Assembly (NCBI GenBank): GCA_035508275.1
Contig: DATJNI010000015.1
Span: forward strand, 1-41,694
Length of the DNA: 41,694 bases
Reading direction: 5' to 3'
Source: DATJNI01 sp035508275
GTDB lineage: Bacteria > Patescibacteriota > Saccharimonadia > Saccharimonadales > UBA4665
The position numbers and the translations under genes were made by a program. Positions 31,100-39,601 of this stretch are shown here, one piece after another; the first letter of the stretch is position 1; each line of letters begins with the position of its first letter. Below the pieces are notes generated by a model. That model did no database searches. It was not told where the DNA came from and saw only the letters and a list, made by a program, of their open reading frames with translations.

Positions 31100-32563
31100 T
31101 TGGCTAAAAACAAACGTGCACTATCTAGGCATTCAGAGAATAAATGGGTAATATTAACGCTCTTAGTGGTTGCTCAGTTTATGGTTATTCTGGATGTAGC
31201 TATTGTTAACGTAGCCTTGCCAACTATCTCTCGTAAACTTCACTTTCAACCTAATGATTTGCAGTGGGTAATAACGGCATATACTTTAACTTTTGGAGGT
31301 TTTTTGCTACTTGGCGGTCGAGCATCAGATCTGTTCGGCAGAAGAAGGATTTTCTTGAGTGCAGTATGCCTGTTCTCTACGATGTCTCTGTTATGTGGGC
31401 TTGCTCAGTCCGAAACTATGCTTATTATTACAAGGGCTTGTCAGGGGTTTGCAGCGGCCATCATGTCGCCGGCAGCTCTATCTATTGTTTTAGCCGAATT
31501 TAAGGAGGGTAGCGAGAGAAATAAGGCTATGGGTGTTTGGGGTGCGGTTGGAGCCGGTGGAGCAGCAGCTGGAGTATTACTAGGGGGCATCATTACCCAG
31601 TACTTGGGATGGCGATGGAACTTTTTCGTAAACGTTCCAGTAGGTATATGCGTTGTCGTAGCGGGCTTGAGCCTACTGCCGCGAAAGATTGGCGAGGAGA
31701 ATAAGAAGATTAAGCTGGACCTAATTGGAGCAAGTCTAGCAACAATTGGTCTTATATCTCTAGTTTATGGGTTATCAAAGGCACCAACACTGACATGGGG
31801 CTCTAAAACAGTTTGGGAGTTTATAGCAGCTGGCCTTATTCTTCTAGTCCTATTTGTTATTAACGAAAACAGAGCTGAACAACCTCTCATGCCTCTTCGA
31901 ATATTTAAGATAAGAAACGTGGCTGGCGGCAACCTAGCATTTATAGTTATTGCCTGCACCTTGTTCTCTATGTTCTTCTTTCTAACTCTTTACGTTCAAG
32001 ATGTGCTTGGCTACTCTCCGGTAAAGACAGGACTTAGCTTCCTTCCTATTACCATAATTATTGGAATAATGTCGGCAATTGTGGCTAACCTGGTTGGAAA
32101 AATTGGCTACAAGCCACCGATGGTTGTTGGTCCAATTGTTCTTGCAGGAGGACTATATATACTTAGTCATTCACTAAAAGTAGGCGGAAACTACTGGGAT
32201 AACGTCTTTCCAGGCTTAGCTACTTGTGCAGTTGGTATGGGACTAACTTTCGTCTCTGGAACTCTAGCGGCTACCTCAGGAGTACCGAAGCACTTTTCTG
32301 GACTGGCTTCAGGCATTTTAAATACCTCTCAGCAAGTTGGCGGAGCTATTGGTCTTGCTATTTTGTCTGCCGTTGCCTACTCAACTATTAAGACTGAAAC
32401 ACTGGTGCACCACTCGGCTCCCGCAGTAGCGCAGGTACAGGGATACAAAGACGCTTTGAAAGTAGGAGTAGGACTAGCTCTTGCTGGAGCTGTAGTTGTT
32501 GCAATTGTGGTTAAAAACCAGATTGTCGACGCAAAAGAAGCTATGGCGGCCAGCGCAGGTTAG
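31100..32563 (+). CDS. MFS exporter of the DHA2 (EmrB/QacA-like, 14-TM) family
   Basis: The 487-residue drug/proton antiporter-type protein shows the family opening FMVILDVAIVNVALPTI in TM1, motif A in LLLGGRASDLFGRRR, then AIMSPAALSIVLAEF and motif C-like GAVGAGGAAAGVLLGG, with hydrophobic segments to the end. The length and the extra central pair of helices fit the 14-TM DHA2 group. Known members export dyes, bile salts or lipids; the substrate is unknown here. The start is TTG 31100 with GAGG 8 nt upstream; the next Met is inside TM1. Confidence 0.88.
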   Translation: MAKNKRALSRHSENKWVILTLLVVAQFMVILDVAIVNVALPTISRKLHFQPNDLQWVITAYTLTFGGFLLLGGRASDLFGRRRIFLSAVCLFSTMSLLCGLAQSETMLIITRACQGFAAAIMSPAALSIVLAEFKEGSERNKAMGVWGAVGAGGAAAGVLLGGIITQYLGWRWNFFVNVPVGICVVVAGLSLLPRKIGEENKKIKLDLIGASLATIGLISLVYGLSKAPTLTWGSKTVWEFIAAGLILLVLFVINENRAEQPLMPLRIFKIRNVAGGNLAFIVIACTLFSMFFFLTLYVQDVLGYSPVKTGLSFLPITIIIGIMSAIVANLVGKIGYKPPMVVGPIVLAGGLYILSHSLKVGGNYWDNVFPGLATCAVGMGLTFVSGTLAATSGVPKHFSGLASGILNTSQQVGGAIGLAILSAVAYSTIKTETLVHHSAPAVAQVQGYKDALKVGVGLALAGAVVVAIVVKNQIVDAKEAMAASAG

Positions 32564-32603
32564 CTAGTTTTGCACATGGGTCTCTTTACCTCATCTGTTT
32601 TAG

Positions 32604-32612
32604 TGCTATAGT
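32604..32612 (+). promoter_or_regulatory. extended -10 promoter before the small ORF at 32634
   Basis: TGCTATAGT, with the hexamer at 32607-32612, lies 21 nt before the ATG at 32634. Confidence 0.45.
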
Positions 32613-32633
32613 TAGGTTTTAGAACGCTTAGCC

Positions 32634-32927
32634 ATGACAAGTCTCGTCGAAAGAAGGCATGTGCCTTCAGAAATAACAGTAAGGCGCAGGTATGGCGCCT
32701 GTGCCTTAGCTGGCTTAGCAATTGGATCAACTCTTATTGGTGCAGACATTGAACTGTTTAGGCAGGTTGGAACTGTAGTTGGTGCTGTAGCTGCGTTACC
32801 GTTAGGCGGATCGGGAATGATACTGGTAGCTGAAAGCTGGCCTTTGGGGTGCGCTGCTCTTTCAAGCGGTAATTACGAGGAAGACTACGCCGCTCAGACA
32901 CCTCAAAACTTTGACGAATGGCGCTAG
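32634..32927 (+). CDS. small putative membrane protein of unknown function
   Basis: I do not recognise this 97-residue protein. After a basic head (residues 1-20) come two hydrophobic, Gly/Ala-rich stretches, about 21-42 (GACALAGLAIGSTLIG) and 47-68 (VGTVVGAVAALPLGG), then an acidic, Tyr-rich tail. A two-helix hairpin in the membrane is likely. It lacks an SD, but an extended -10 box lies 21 nt upstream. It sits between the MFS exporter and the MazG-like gene, co-directional with both. It could be a spurious frame. Confidence 0.5.
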   Translation: MTSLVERRHVPSEITVRRRYGACALAGLAIGSTLIGADIELFRQVGTVVGAVAALPLGGSGMILVAESWPLGCAALSSGNYEEDYAAQTPQNFDEWR

Positions 32928-32935
32928 GTCCTTTT

Positions 32936-32944
32936 TGATATACT
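32936..32944 (+). promoter_or_regulatory. extended -10 promoter of the MazG-like gene
   Basis: TGATATACT, with the hexamer at 32939-32944, ends 9 nt before the ATG at 32954. No SD is present, and the predicted leader is 2-3 nt. Confidence 0.55.
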
Positions 32945-32953
32945 AAAGCCATT

Positions 32954-33271
32954 ATGACTGAGGGTTACTCGGATTTTACTCTAGAGGATTATCAAAAACT
33001 TATTAAGGGCTTGGTGAAGGAGCGAGGTTTTGATAAAGAAACTGTGCCTGAAGTTTCTGGTCTTTTTGTCGAGGAAACTGGAGAACTTGCTAAGTCTATT
33101 CGTAAAAGTATTGGTCAAAAGTACGGCGCTCATTCAAAGAATAGACTAGTAGAGGAAGAGATAGCTGACGTTTTTTGGTTACTTATAGATCTATCTAATA
33201 GACTGGGCGTAAATTTAGCTGAGGCCTTTGAGGCTAAAGAAAAGCTAAATAAAAGCAGAAAATGGCAGTAG
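32954..33271 (+). CDS. MazG-like nucleotide pyrophosphohydrolase
   Basis: The 105-residue all-alpha NTP pyrophosphatase shows the metal-binding EExxE...ExxD pattern: FVEETGELAKSI near residue 37-48 and VEEEIADVFWLLIDL near 73-87. The family hydrolyses (d)NTPs to monophosphates plus pyrophosphate, often for pool cleaning. A single domain of this size resembles the short MazG-like enzymes rather than two-domain E. coli MazG. The start lies 9 nt from an extended -10. Confidence 0.88.
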   Translation: MTEGYSDFTLEDYQKLIKGLVKERGFDKETVPEVSGLFVEETGELAKSIRKSIGQKYGAHSKNRLVEEEIADVFWLLIDLSNRLGVNLAEAFEAKEKLNKSRKWQ

Positions 33272-33281
33272 TTTAAAAAAG

Positions 33282-33935
33282 CTAAATTACTACTCTTCTT
33301 GGACGGAGAATGCGTCTAGCTTTAGGCGTTGGGGATTTAAGGCGCTTAATTTTACTAGCAATAATATCTGCGTCTTCACTTCTACCATGCGTGGAGTACG
33401 CTTTGTATAGCAGAGTGTATGTCTCGCGGTTTGGTTCAAGTTCAGCAGCTTTTTCAAGCTCTTGGAACATTAGTTTTTCGTTACCGAGCCTTTCTTGAAC
33501 TTTAGCATAGGCTACGTGGCGTGCAGCTAGAGTATCTTCCATTTTTAGAGCTTGCTCAAAGGCAACAGCTGCTTTCTCGTAGTTTTCTGTCTCATAATAG
33601 ATAAGACCGAGGTTATGTAGGCTCGAAGGTGTGGCTTCAAAACTGGAAGCAATTTCAAAGCAGTCAATAGCGTCTCTATACTCCTTTTGTTTGGCATAAA
33701 GTATACCAAGACGGTTGTAGGCCGCGGCGTTCTTTTCGTCTATCTTTAGGATAGTTAAAAGAGCTTTTTCAGCTCTTAGAAAGCGGTTTTCTCTCATGCC
33801 CTGGTGAGCTATGTCCCAGAGTTTACCAAGACGGTTGCCCATTTTTCTTGAGACGGCAGCAAACTCATCTTCTCTTATCTGAGCGTTATATATTGCTAGT
33901 CCACCAAAGACTAAAATTATAAGTGCTGCGTACAT
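33282..33935 (-). CDS. membrane-anchored TPR protein
   Basis: The 217-residue protein has a single N-terminal membrane segment (residues 1-20, YAALIILVFGGLAIYNA) and about three or four tetratricopeptide repeats between 50 and 190, for example AAAYNRLGILYAKQKEYRDAIDCFE and SLHNLGLIYYETENYEKAAVAFEQAL (cited as overlapping units). The C-terminus is Arg/Pro-rich. TPR arrays usually mediate protein contacts. The box TGGTATAAT (33949-33957) ends 13 nt before the ATG. It converges on the MazG-like gene with a 10-nt gap. Confidence 0.82.
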   Translation of the reverse strand: MYAALIILVFGGLAIYNAQIREDEFAAVSRKMGNRLGKLWDIAHQGMRENRFLRAEKALLTILKIDEKNAAAYNRLGILYAKQKEYRDAIDCFEIASSFEATPSSLHNLGLIYYETENYEKAAVAFEQALKMEDTLAARHVAYAKVQERLGNEKLMFQELEKAAELEPNRETYTLLYKAYSTHGRSEDADIIASKIKRLKSPTPKARRILRPRRVVI

Positions 33936-33948
33936 AAATTATTGCTTA

Positions 33949-33957
33949 ATTATACCA
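33949..33957 (-). promoter_or_regulatory. extended -10 promoter of the TPR gene
   Basis: Minus-strand TGGTATAAT has a perfect hexamer at 33949-33954. It ends 13 nt before the ATG at 33935 and there is no SD. Confidence 0.55.
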
Positions 33958-33972
33958 CTAATACTTCTTGTT

Positions 33973-34794
33973 CTAGAGGTTTAGTATCAAGTTTTCTAAA
34001 ACAAGTTTACTCTGAGCGCTTTTGGCGAGGTCCTCTTTAGCTTTTAGGCTCGACTTTAAGACTTTCACCCAGGCGCTTTTACTATTAGTCTTTACAGCGT
34101 GCTCGCTCATGTTAATTAGCACGTCTATGACAAGTTTGAGTTGGTCTGAGTCCTTAGTGAGTTCGCTTACCATATTAAGACGTCCGTAAGTATCTTTAGA
34201 AAGAAGCTGCTTGGCTAGATCTGCTGCAGCATTAATTGCGTCATCTTCAGAGGTAAGTAGATCGTTAATGAGAGTTGGATCACCTGAGCCAAGCGCATAA
34301 ACTCGCTCAAACTCGTCATTTCTTACCTGATTAAAGTGACGCTTTAGCTGGTCCTTTGAAGGTTTTAAATATGACACCTTCTCTAGCCTAGATAAAACAG
34401 TTGGCAATAAACTTAGCTCACTATCTACGCTCAGCACTATGACTGTACCTTTGGGCGGTTCCTCAAGGGTTTTTAATAGAGCATTCTGAGCTTCAGCTCG
34501 CATAGACTGAGCATTCTTTATTAGTACTGCTCGGTTAATGGGGTTTGGGGAAACAACTTTAAGGCTTAGAAATTTATCTAAGCTCCTTATGTCTTCAATC
34601 TTTATAGGGGTTGAGTCTAGAATTAGTACGTTTGGGTCATTATCTAGAGAAGTGAGCTGCAGTAAGTCTTTTACCAGTTTGCTAGCGGCTAGGTCACGCT
34701 GATCACCAATGCCAGTAACTAGAAAACCATGAGCTGCACTCAGCGGCGCTTGAGTAAGCTGCTTTTTAGTGCTGGGATGAAGAAGTAACTCCAT
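33973..34794 (-). CDS. holB: DNA polymerase III delta-prime-like clamp-loader subunit
   Basis: The 273-residue protein has a degenerate AAA+ fold. The P-loop position reads TGIGDQRD, without the Lys needed for ATP binding, as in delta-prime. The downstream region is conserved: AVLIKNAQSMRAEAQNALLK, LEEPPKGTVIVLSVD, LPTVLSRLEKVSYL. A three-helix C-terminal collar domain follows. The catalytic partner is dnaX at 8348-9748. The gene starts at the last base of the rluA-type gene stop, within trpS-rluA-holB. A different AAA+ role is possible but less likely. Confidence 0.82.
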   Translation of the reverse strand: MELLLHPSTKKQLTQAPLSAAHGFLVTGIGDQRDLAASKLVKDLLQLTSLDNDPNVLILDSTPIKIEDIRSLDKFLSLKVVSPNPINRAVLIKNAQSMRAEAQNALLKTLEEPPKGTVIVLSVDSELSLLPTVLSRLEKVSYLKPSKDQLKRHFNQVRNDEFERVYALGSGDPTLINDLLTSEDDAINAAADLAKQLLSKDTYGRLNMVSELTKDSDQLKLVIDVLINMSEHAVKTNSKSAWVKVLKSSLKAKEDLAKSAQSKLVLENLILNL

Positions 34795-35642
34795 TATCCA
34801 AGTATTTTATTAAATTTAGGCGGTACTTTACTAATAAATTCTTTACGGGTTTTGTCTGGCAGAGTAATTTCTAGCTTGTGGGCATGAAGATATAACCTGT
34901 CAGCCTTAGGTCCTTTATATAACTCGTCACCGACAACCGGATGAGATAGGTTAGCTAAATGTACCCTTAACTGATGAGTTCTACCCGTTAGAGGAGCAAG
35001 CTCAACTAAAGAGTACTTATCACCAGATTTTAACGTTTGGTACTTAGTGACAGCGTTTTTACCGTTAATGCCTACACGGAAAGTTTGAGGTTTCTTAGGA
35101 TTTCTCTCTATTGCCATGTCTATTACTGCGGTTTCTGGAGAAAGGCGACCGTTAACAACAGCTAGGTAGGTTTTCTTGGTCTTTCTAGTTGAAAACTGTT
35201 TTTGAAGCCAGGCTTGGGCTTCACTATTTTTAGCACAGATCATAACCCCGCTGGTTGCTCTATCTAGGCGGTGCACAATTCCTGCCCTATTACCACCACT
35301 AGCCTTGGTTCTACTTGCAAGCCAAGTAGCGACTGTTTCTTCCTCGTTAAAGTCCCCCTTGGAGTGAGCCAGAACACCAGTTGGTTTGTCTATAACCACA
35401 ACGTCTTTATCTTCATAAATTACCTTAAGATCCAGTTTTTTTAGCTTTTTGTGAGAAGAAGTAAGCTTAACTCTAACTTTATCTGTTGGCTTAACTAAGT
35501 AGCGCGGTTTGGTCACAGTTTCTCCATTAACTGTGACATTGCCCCTGTCAATTAGCTTAGAAAGGTAGGAACGGCTAAGACTGGTGTGAGAGTTTTTTAA
35601 GTACTGGTCTAAGCGTAAATTAGATTGACTATTCTCTTCCAC
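34794..35642 (-). CDS. RluA-family pseudouridine synthase (RluD-like)
   Basis: Modifies uridines in 23S rRNA (or tRNA). An N-terminal S4 RNA-binding domain (residues 10-60: RLDQYLKNSHTSLSRSYLSKL) precedes the catalytic domain. The latter has IVIDKPTGVLAHS, then GIVHRLDRATSGVMICAKN with the catalytic Asp in HRLD near residue 130, and LTGRTHQLRVHLA. At 282 residues it is slightly short for RluD. The target uridines cannot be predicted. It sits between trpS and holB with no gap on either side. Confidence 0.93.
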   Translation of the reverse strand: MEENSQSNLRLDQYLKNSHTSLSRSYLSKLIDRGNVTVNGETVTKPRYLVKPTDKVRVKLTSSHKKLKKLDLKVIYEDKDVVVIDKPTGVLAHSKGDFNEEETVATWLASRTKASGGNRAGIVHRLDRATSGVMICAKNSEAQAWLQKQFSTRKTKKTYLAVVNGRLSPETAVIDMAIERNPKKPQTFRVGINGKNAVTKYQTLKSGDKYSLVELAPLTGRTHQLRVHLANLSHPVVGDELYKGPKADRLYLHAHKLEITLPDKTRKEFISKVPPKFNKILG

Positions 35643-36674
35643 TTAGGCCCTTAAACCCACCGCTTTTTGGACTTTTATAAGAGTTTCGTTGGCTTGAGTG
35701 TTCATAGCCGACTCAGACGATTCAAGCTTAGCTTTAATGGCGTTTTCGTCAACTGAGGACAAACGTCCTTGAAACTCTTTTAGGAAGTTCTCAATTGCAG
35801 TTGCTACATCGCTTTTTAGTGAGGCATAGCTAGTTTGGTCTTTGTATTTAGCAATCACCTGATCCAGTGGTGTATCTGTTAATAAAGCCACCAGGTCCAT
35901 TAGATTACTAACCCCAGGTTGCGTTTCTTTGTTGTAGTTAATGGCGTTTAAACTGTCGGTTGTTGCACTTAGAACTTTTGCTTTTGCTTCGTCAATACTA
36001 TCCGTTAGAAAGATTACACCTTTGCTACTTTCAGAAGATTTACTCATTTTTTTAGTTGGATCGCTTAAGTCCTTTACTCTTAAGCCCTGGTCCTTATTAA
36101 AGAACTCATGCTGTTTAGCAACAGGGAGAGGTACGACAAATATATCCCCAAATTGCTTGTTCATGCGCTCAGCTAGATCACGGGTAAACTCTAGGTGCTG
36201 GGTTTGGTCATCGCCGACAGGAATATAATTAGCGCCGTAAAGCAGGATGTCTGCCGCCATTAGTACCGGGTAGTTAAGCAGTCCCATACTTATCCGCTCA
36301 TTACCAACGCTTGCTGACTTATCTTTAAACTGCGTCATACGCTGAAGCTCTCCGTAACCGGCAAAGCAGTCTAGTATCCAAGTTAGCTCACTGTGGGCTG
36401 GGATATAGCTCTGGCGGTAAATATATACGTTTGGTTTGTCCAGCGGCAGGCCAGCGGCAACGTAGAGCTTTAAATTGGTTGTTATGCTTGCAGATAATGA
36501 ACCATGCTCAATTGGTGTAGTAAAGCTATGCAGATCCGGCACAAACAGATTAATCTGGGTACTTTCATCGGCGTTCTTAGCAAGGTCCACTATTGGCTTC
36601 AGTGCACCAAGGTAGTTGCCAATATGTAGATCGTTATTGGCTCTAAGACCAGTTAAAATTACCGTTTTTGGCAT
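35643..36674 (-). CDS. trpS: tryptophanyl-tRNA synthetase
   Basis: Class Ic synthetase of 343 residues charging tRNA-Trp, the tRNA encoded at 23633. It shows KTVILTGLRANNDLHIGNYLG with the HIGN form of HIGH near residue 18. The tryptophan pocket is present (VLMAADILLYGANYIPVGDDQ), as is KKMSKSSES near residue 200. I chose ATG 36674 because TATACT at 36686-36691 ends 11 nt upstream; an in-frame TTG at 36686 overlaps that box. The gene begins a run with rluA-type and holB genes. Confidence 0.96.
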   Translation of the reverse strand: MPKTVILTGLRANNDLHIGNYLGALKPIVDLAKNADESTQINLFVPDLHSFTTPIEHGSLSASITTNLKLYVAAGLPLDKPNVYIYRQSYIPAHSELTWILDCFAGYGELQRMTQFKDKSASVGNERISMGLLNYPVLMAADILLYGANYIPVGDDQTQHLEFTRDLAERMNKQFGDIFVVPLPVAKQHEFFNKDQGLRVKDLSDPTKKMSKSSESSKGVIFLTDSIDEAKAKVLSATTDSLNAINYNKETQPGVSNLMDLVALLTDTPLDQVIAKYKDQTSYASLKSDVATAIENFLKEFQGRLSSVDENAIKAKLESSESAMNTQANETLIKVQKAVGLRA

Positions 36675-36685
36675 ATCTAAGTCCA

Positions 36686-36691
36686 AGTATA
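36686..36691 (-). promoter_or_regulatory. -10 box of trpS
   Basis: Minus-strand TATACT ends 11 nt before the ATG at 36674, just behind the rpsI stop. The -35 match is poor and no SD is present. Confidence 0.45.
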
Positions 36692-36711
36692 TGACTTTTA
36701 GAGTTTTTAGG

Positions 36712-37110
36712 CTAACGCTTGGTGAACTGTCGCTTCTTCCTTGCGCCCTTTAGTCCAAATTTCTTTCGCTCTTTTTCTCTTGCGTCACGACCTAGTAGAC
36801 CAGCTCTTTTGAGTGTACTTTTGTTATCTTCATTAACTTCTACAAGAGCCTTAGCAATACCAAGTCTAATAGCTTCTATTTGCCCTTGGTGACCGCCTCC
36901 AGAGACTTTGACGCTAATATCGTACTTATTAACGTTATCTAGGGCCACAAACGGCTCCTGAAGCTTACTAAGTAGGTACTTAGATGAAGAAAAGTATTCT
37001 TCAGCTGTTTTGCCGTTTACTGTGGCTGCCCCTTTGCCGCCGCTAAGCCTAACTCTAGCCGTAGAGCTTTTTCTGCGTCCCAGTGCGTAAAAGTAACTAT
37101 CTTTAGCCAT
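36712..37110 (-). CDS. rpsI: 30S ribosomal protein S9
   Basis: The 132-residue protein's C-terminal tail reaches the P-site tRNA. Motifs are YALGRRKSSTARVRL at the N-terminus, VSGGGHQGQIEAIRLGIAKAL in the middle and the basic end GLKGARKKRQFTKR, with the terminal Lys-Arg that contacts tRNA. It overlaps rplM by 1 nt, the standard rplM-rpsI pair, here at the end of the alpha-type operon. Confidence 0.97.
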   Translation of the reverse strand: MAKDSYFYALGRRKSSTARVRLSGGKGAATVNGKTAEEYFSSSKYLLSKLQEPFVALDNVNKYDISVKVSGGGHQGQIEAIRLGIAKALVEVNEDNKSTLKRAGLLGRDAREKERKKFGLKGARKKRQFTKR

Positions 37111-37553
37111 TACTTCTTTTCTCCTCTTAGTTCAATAACCTCTGGTTTTTGAGCTTCATGGGCATGATCGCTGCCGGCGTATACTTTTAGCCTTTTTAAC
37201 CGCTCGCTTCTTAGCTTGTTAACAGGTAGCATGCCTCTTACAGAAATCTTTATTACGCTCTCTGGGCTTTTTGCCATCTTTTCTCTTAGAGTCGCCTGTT
37301 TCAGACCACCAGGGTAGTTACTGTGACGATAATATATTTTCTTGCCCATCTTATCCCCGGTTACTACTAATTTGTCGGCGTTAATAACAATAACGTAGTC
37401 ACCACAGTCAATGTGCTTAGTAAACTGAGGTTTTTCTTTACCAGTAAGTAGGGTTGCGGCTTTGGTTGAGAGTCGACCCAAAGGATAAGTGGAAGCGTCT
37501 AGAACGTACCACTTTCTTTCTACGTCGCTGGGTTTAGCGCTATAGGTCTTCAT
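37110..37553 (-). CDS. rplM: 50S ribosomal protein L13
   Basis: The 147-residue protein shows the family opening RKWYVLDASTYPLGRLSTKAA, the core GDYVIVINADKLVVTGDK and the motif VRGMLPVNKLRSERLKRLKVYAG. It starts inside the end of rplQ (4-nt overlap) and runs into rpsI. Confidence 0.97.
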   Translation of the reverse strand: MKTYSAKPSDVERKWYVLDASTYPLGRLSTKAATLLTGKEKPQFTKHIDCGDYVIVINADKLVVTGDKMGKKIYYRHSNYPGGLKQATLREKMAKSPESVIKISVRGMLPVNKLRSERLKRLKVYAGSDHAHEAQKPEVIELRGEKK

Positions 37554-38014
37554 TTTGCTACCGCCTCTTTTTTAGCCTTAACAGCTGGCTTCTTTTTAGC
37601 AACTGGTGCGGCTTTAGCTACTTTAGGCTCTTCAGCCTTCTTAGGTGCCTCTTTTAGGTCGTCAACAAAGCTAACTCTAGCCATTTGGGCGTTATCTCCA
37701 CGCCTCATATCTGACTTTTCTATTCTTAGATAACCGCTAGTCCTATTCTTAAGCTTGGGGGCTATGTCATCTACTAGTTTATGGGCGTTTTTTAGTGTTG
37801 CCATAGAGCTAATTACTTGGCGACGACTATGCAGATCGCCTTTTTTAGCCTTAGTTATTGTCTTTTCTAGGTAAGAGGTCACTTCTTTGGCTTTAGGTAG
37901 TGTGGTTTCTATTGACTCATGTTCAACTACAGCGTCAGCTAAGCCCTTAATTAGGGCGCTACGTTGATCGCGCTCGCGGTGCAGTTTTCTACCTTTGTAG
38001 CCGTGACGATGCAT
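37550..38014 (-). CDS. rplQ: 50S ribosomal protein L17 with Lys/Ala-rich tail
   Basis: The L17 domain (residues 1-118) shows HRERDQRSALIKGLADAVV and RRQVISSMATLKNAHKLVDD, with RRGDNAQMARVSFVD closing it. The final 30 or so residues are a low-complexity Lys/Ala/Pro tail absent from most L17. It has 154 residues and follows rpoA by 3 nt, the canonical order. Confidence 0.97.
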   Translation of the reverse strand: MHRHGYKGRKLHRERDQRSALIKGLADAVVEHESIETTLPKAKEVTSYLEKTITKAKKGDLHSRRQVISSMATLKNAHKLVDDIAPKLKNRTSGYLRIEKSDMRRGDNAQMARVSFVDDLKEAPKKAEEPKVAKAAPVAKKKPAVKAKKEAVAK

Positions 38015-38017
38015 TGT

Positions 38018-38971
38018 TTAAAGCTCCATCTCCGCTAGCTTATCCTTAACTTCGTCTAGAGCCTTAGAACCGAAGCCTTTAAGGTCTTTTAGTTCGGCGT
38101 CGTTTAGGGCAAATAAATCGCGTATAGTGTGAATTTCGTTATTAATTAGTGCGTTGGTAGTCCTAGCAGACAAGTTAAGGTCTTCAATGGAAGTGTCTAG
38201 TGCGTTAGACTCTTCGCCAGGCATTTCACTTGAGAACTCATCGCTTGAACTCTCTGCGCCAATTGCTTCACCAACCGGGACTCTAGTTTTTCCAGCTAGA
38301 ACCGTGTATTGGTTAACTAGGATAGCAGCTGCTTCTTCAAAAGCCTCTTGAGGGGTAATAGAGCCATCGGTGTCGACAGTTAGCAGCAGACGATCCAGGT
38401 CGGTAGCTTGCCCAACACGGGTGTTCTCAACCTTGTACCTAACTCGTAGTACTGGGCTAAAGATAGCGTCTATAGCTATCATGTCGGAAGCTTTCTTAGC
38501 TGTTCCTTCTTCAATAGTTCTATAACCTCTGCCAATTTCGACCGTGATGTCTATAACTAGCTTGGTTTTAGCGTCATCAACTGTGCAGATAACGTGCTCT
38601 GGGTTGACTACCTCTACGTCAGCATTAGTTTCGATGTCTTTTGCGGTAACGGCGCCTTTAGAGTTTTTTACTATTCTAAGATGCTGAGCTTCTTCACCGT
38701 AAACCCTAAAGCGAATGCCTTTTAGGTTTAGCATTAGGTCGACAACGTCTTCCTTAACACCTTTAATGTCAGTGAATTCGTGGGTGATGCCTTCAATCTT
38801 AAAGGCGGTAATTGCTGCTCCGGCAATTGAAGAAAGTAGTACTCTTCGTAGTGAGTTACCCAAGGTCATGCCGTAGCCTGAGTGTAGAGGTTCAATAACG
38901 AAACTAGCACTAGTTGCGGAGTGTTCGTCGACCTTTACGAGAGTGGGGGTGTGTATTGTGTTATTTGCCAT
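38018..38971 (-). CDS. rpoA: RNA polymerase alpha subunit
   Basis: The 317-residue protein has the assembly domain (residues 1-230): PLHSGYGMTLGNSLRRVLLSS, VLRVRYKVENTRVGQATDLD. A flexible acidic linker (about 235-255) leads to the C-terminal DNA-binding domain (258-317), with LNLSARTTNALINNEIHTI and LKGFGSKALDEVKDKL. The Arg and Asn of SARTTN, equivalent to the UP-element contacts of E. coli, are kept. It lies between rpsD and rplQ. Confidence 0.98.
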   Translation of the reverse strand: MANNTIHTPTLVKVDEHSATSASFVIEPLHSGYGMTLGNSLRRVLLSSIAGAAITAFKIEGITHEFTDIKGVKEDVVDLMLNLKGIRFRVYGEEAQHLRIVKNSKGAVTAKDIETNADVEVVNPEHVICTVDDAKTKLVIDITVEIGRGYRTIEEGTAKKASDMIAIDAIFSPVLRVRYKVENTRVGQATDLDRLLLTVDTDGSITPQEAFEEAAAILVNQYTVLAGKTRVPVGEAIGAESSSDEFSSEMPGEESNALDTSIEDLNLSARTTNALINNEIHTIRDLFALNDAELKDLKGFGSKALDEVKDKLAEMEL

Positions 38972-38982
38972 GGGGTATCTCC

Positions 38983-39600
38983 TTATCTTGAGTAATACTC
39001 AACTATTAATTGGTCATTAATGTCAGGTTCGGCATCGTCACGGGTTGGCAGTCCAACGACGCTAAAACTAACTTTCTTCCTATCTACTTTCAGCCAGGCT
39101 GGTATTTCACTGGGTGCGGGTGAGGTATCGTCTAGAGCCTTAAAGTATTCATTCTTGCTTGAAGCTGCACGCAGGGTAATCTTGTCTCCAGGCTTTAGTC
39201 TTATCGAAGGAATATCTACTCGGGTGTCATTAAGCATAAAGTGACCGTGGGTGACTAGCTGCCTAGCACTACGTCTGCTTGGTGCGAAACCAGATCTATA
39301 AACTGCGTTATCCATTCTTTGTTCAAGCATTTGCAAAAGGACATGGCCGGACTCTCCAGCTTTTCTGTCAGCTTCTTTCATTAGGTTAGAGAATTGTCGC
39401 TCAAGCAGTCCATAAAGTCTTTTAACCTTCTGCTTTTCCCTAAGCTGCAGAGAATACTGAGAAGATTTTAGTCTAGAGCCTTGGGCTGCGTTCTTGCCTG
39501 GCTTAGATGTACGCTTAACCAGCACTTTATGTGCTTTAGGATGAAGAGCATACCCTTCTCGGCGGCTCATTTTAACTATAGATTGACGATCTCTTGCCAT
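38983..39600 (-). CDS. rpsD: 30S ribosomal protein S4
   Basis: A 205-residue primary 16S-binding protein, often the operon's translational repressor. Motifs are KMSRREGYALHPKAHKVL, LQLREKQKVKRLYGLLERQF and the S4 fold MLEQRMDNAVYRSGFAPSRR with ARQLVTHGHFMLND. The C-terminal end DINDQLIVEYYSR is typical. Its N-terminal zinc cysteines are absent, as in the C- form found in many bacteria. It lies 2 nt from rpsK. Confidence 0.97.
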   Translation of the reverse strand: MARDRQSIVKMSRREGYALHPKAHKVLVKRTSKPGKNAAQGSRLKSSQYSLQLREKQKVKRLYGLLERQFSNLMKEADRKAGESGHVLLQMLEQRMDNAVYRSGFAPSRRSARQLVTHGHFMLNDTRVDIPSIRLKPGDKITLRAASSKNEYFKALDDTSPAPSEIPAWLKVDRKKVSFSVVGLPTRDDAEPDINDQLIVEYYSR

Positions 39601-39601
39601 T

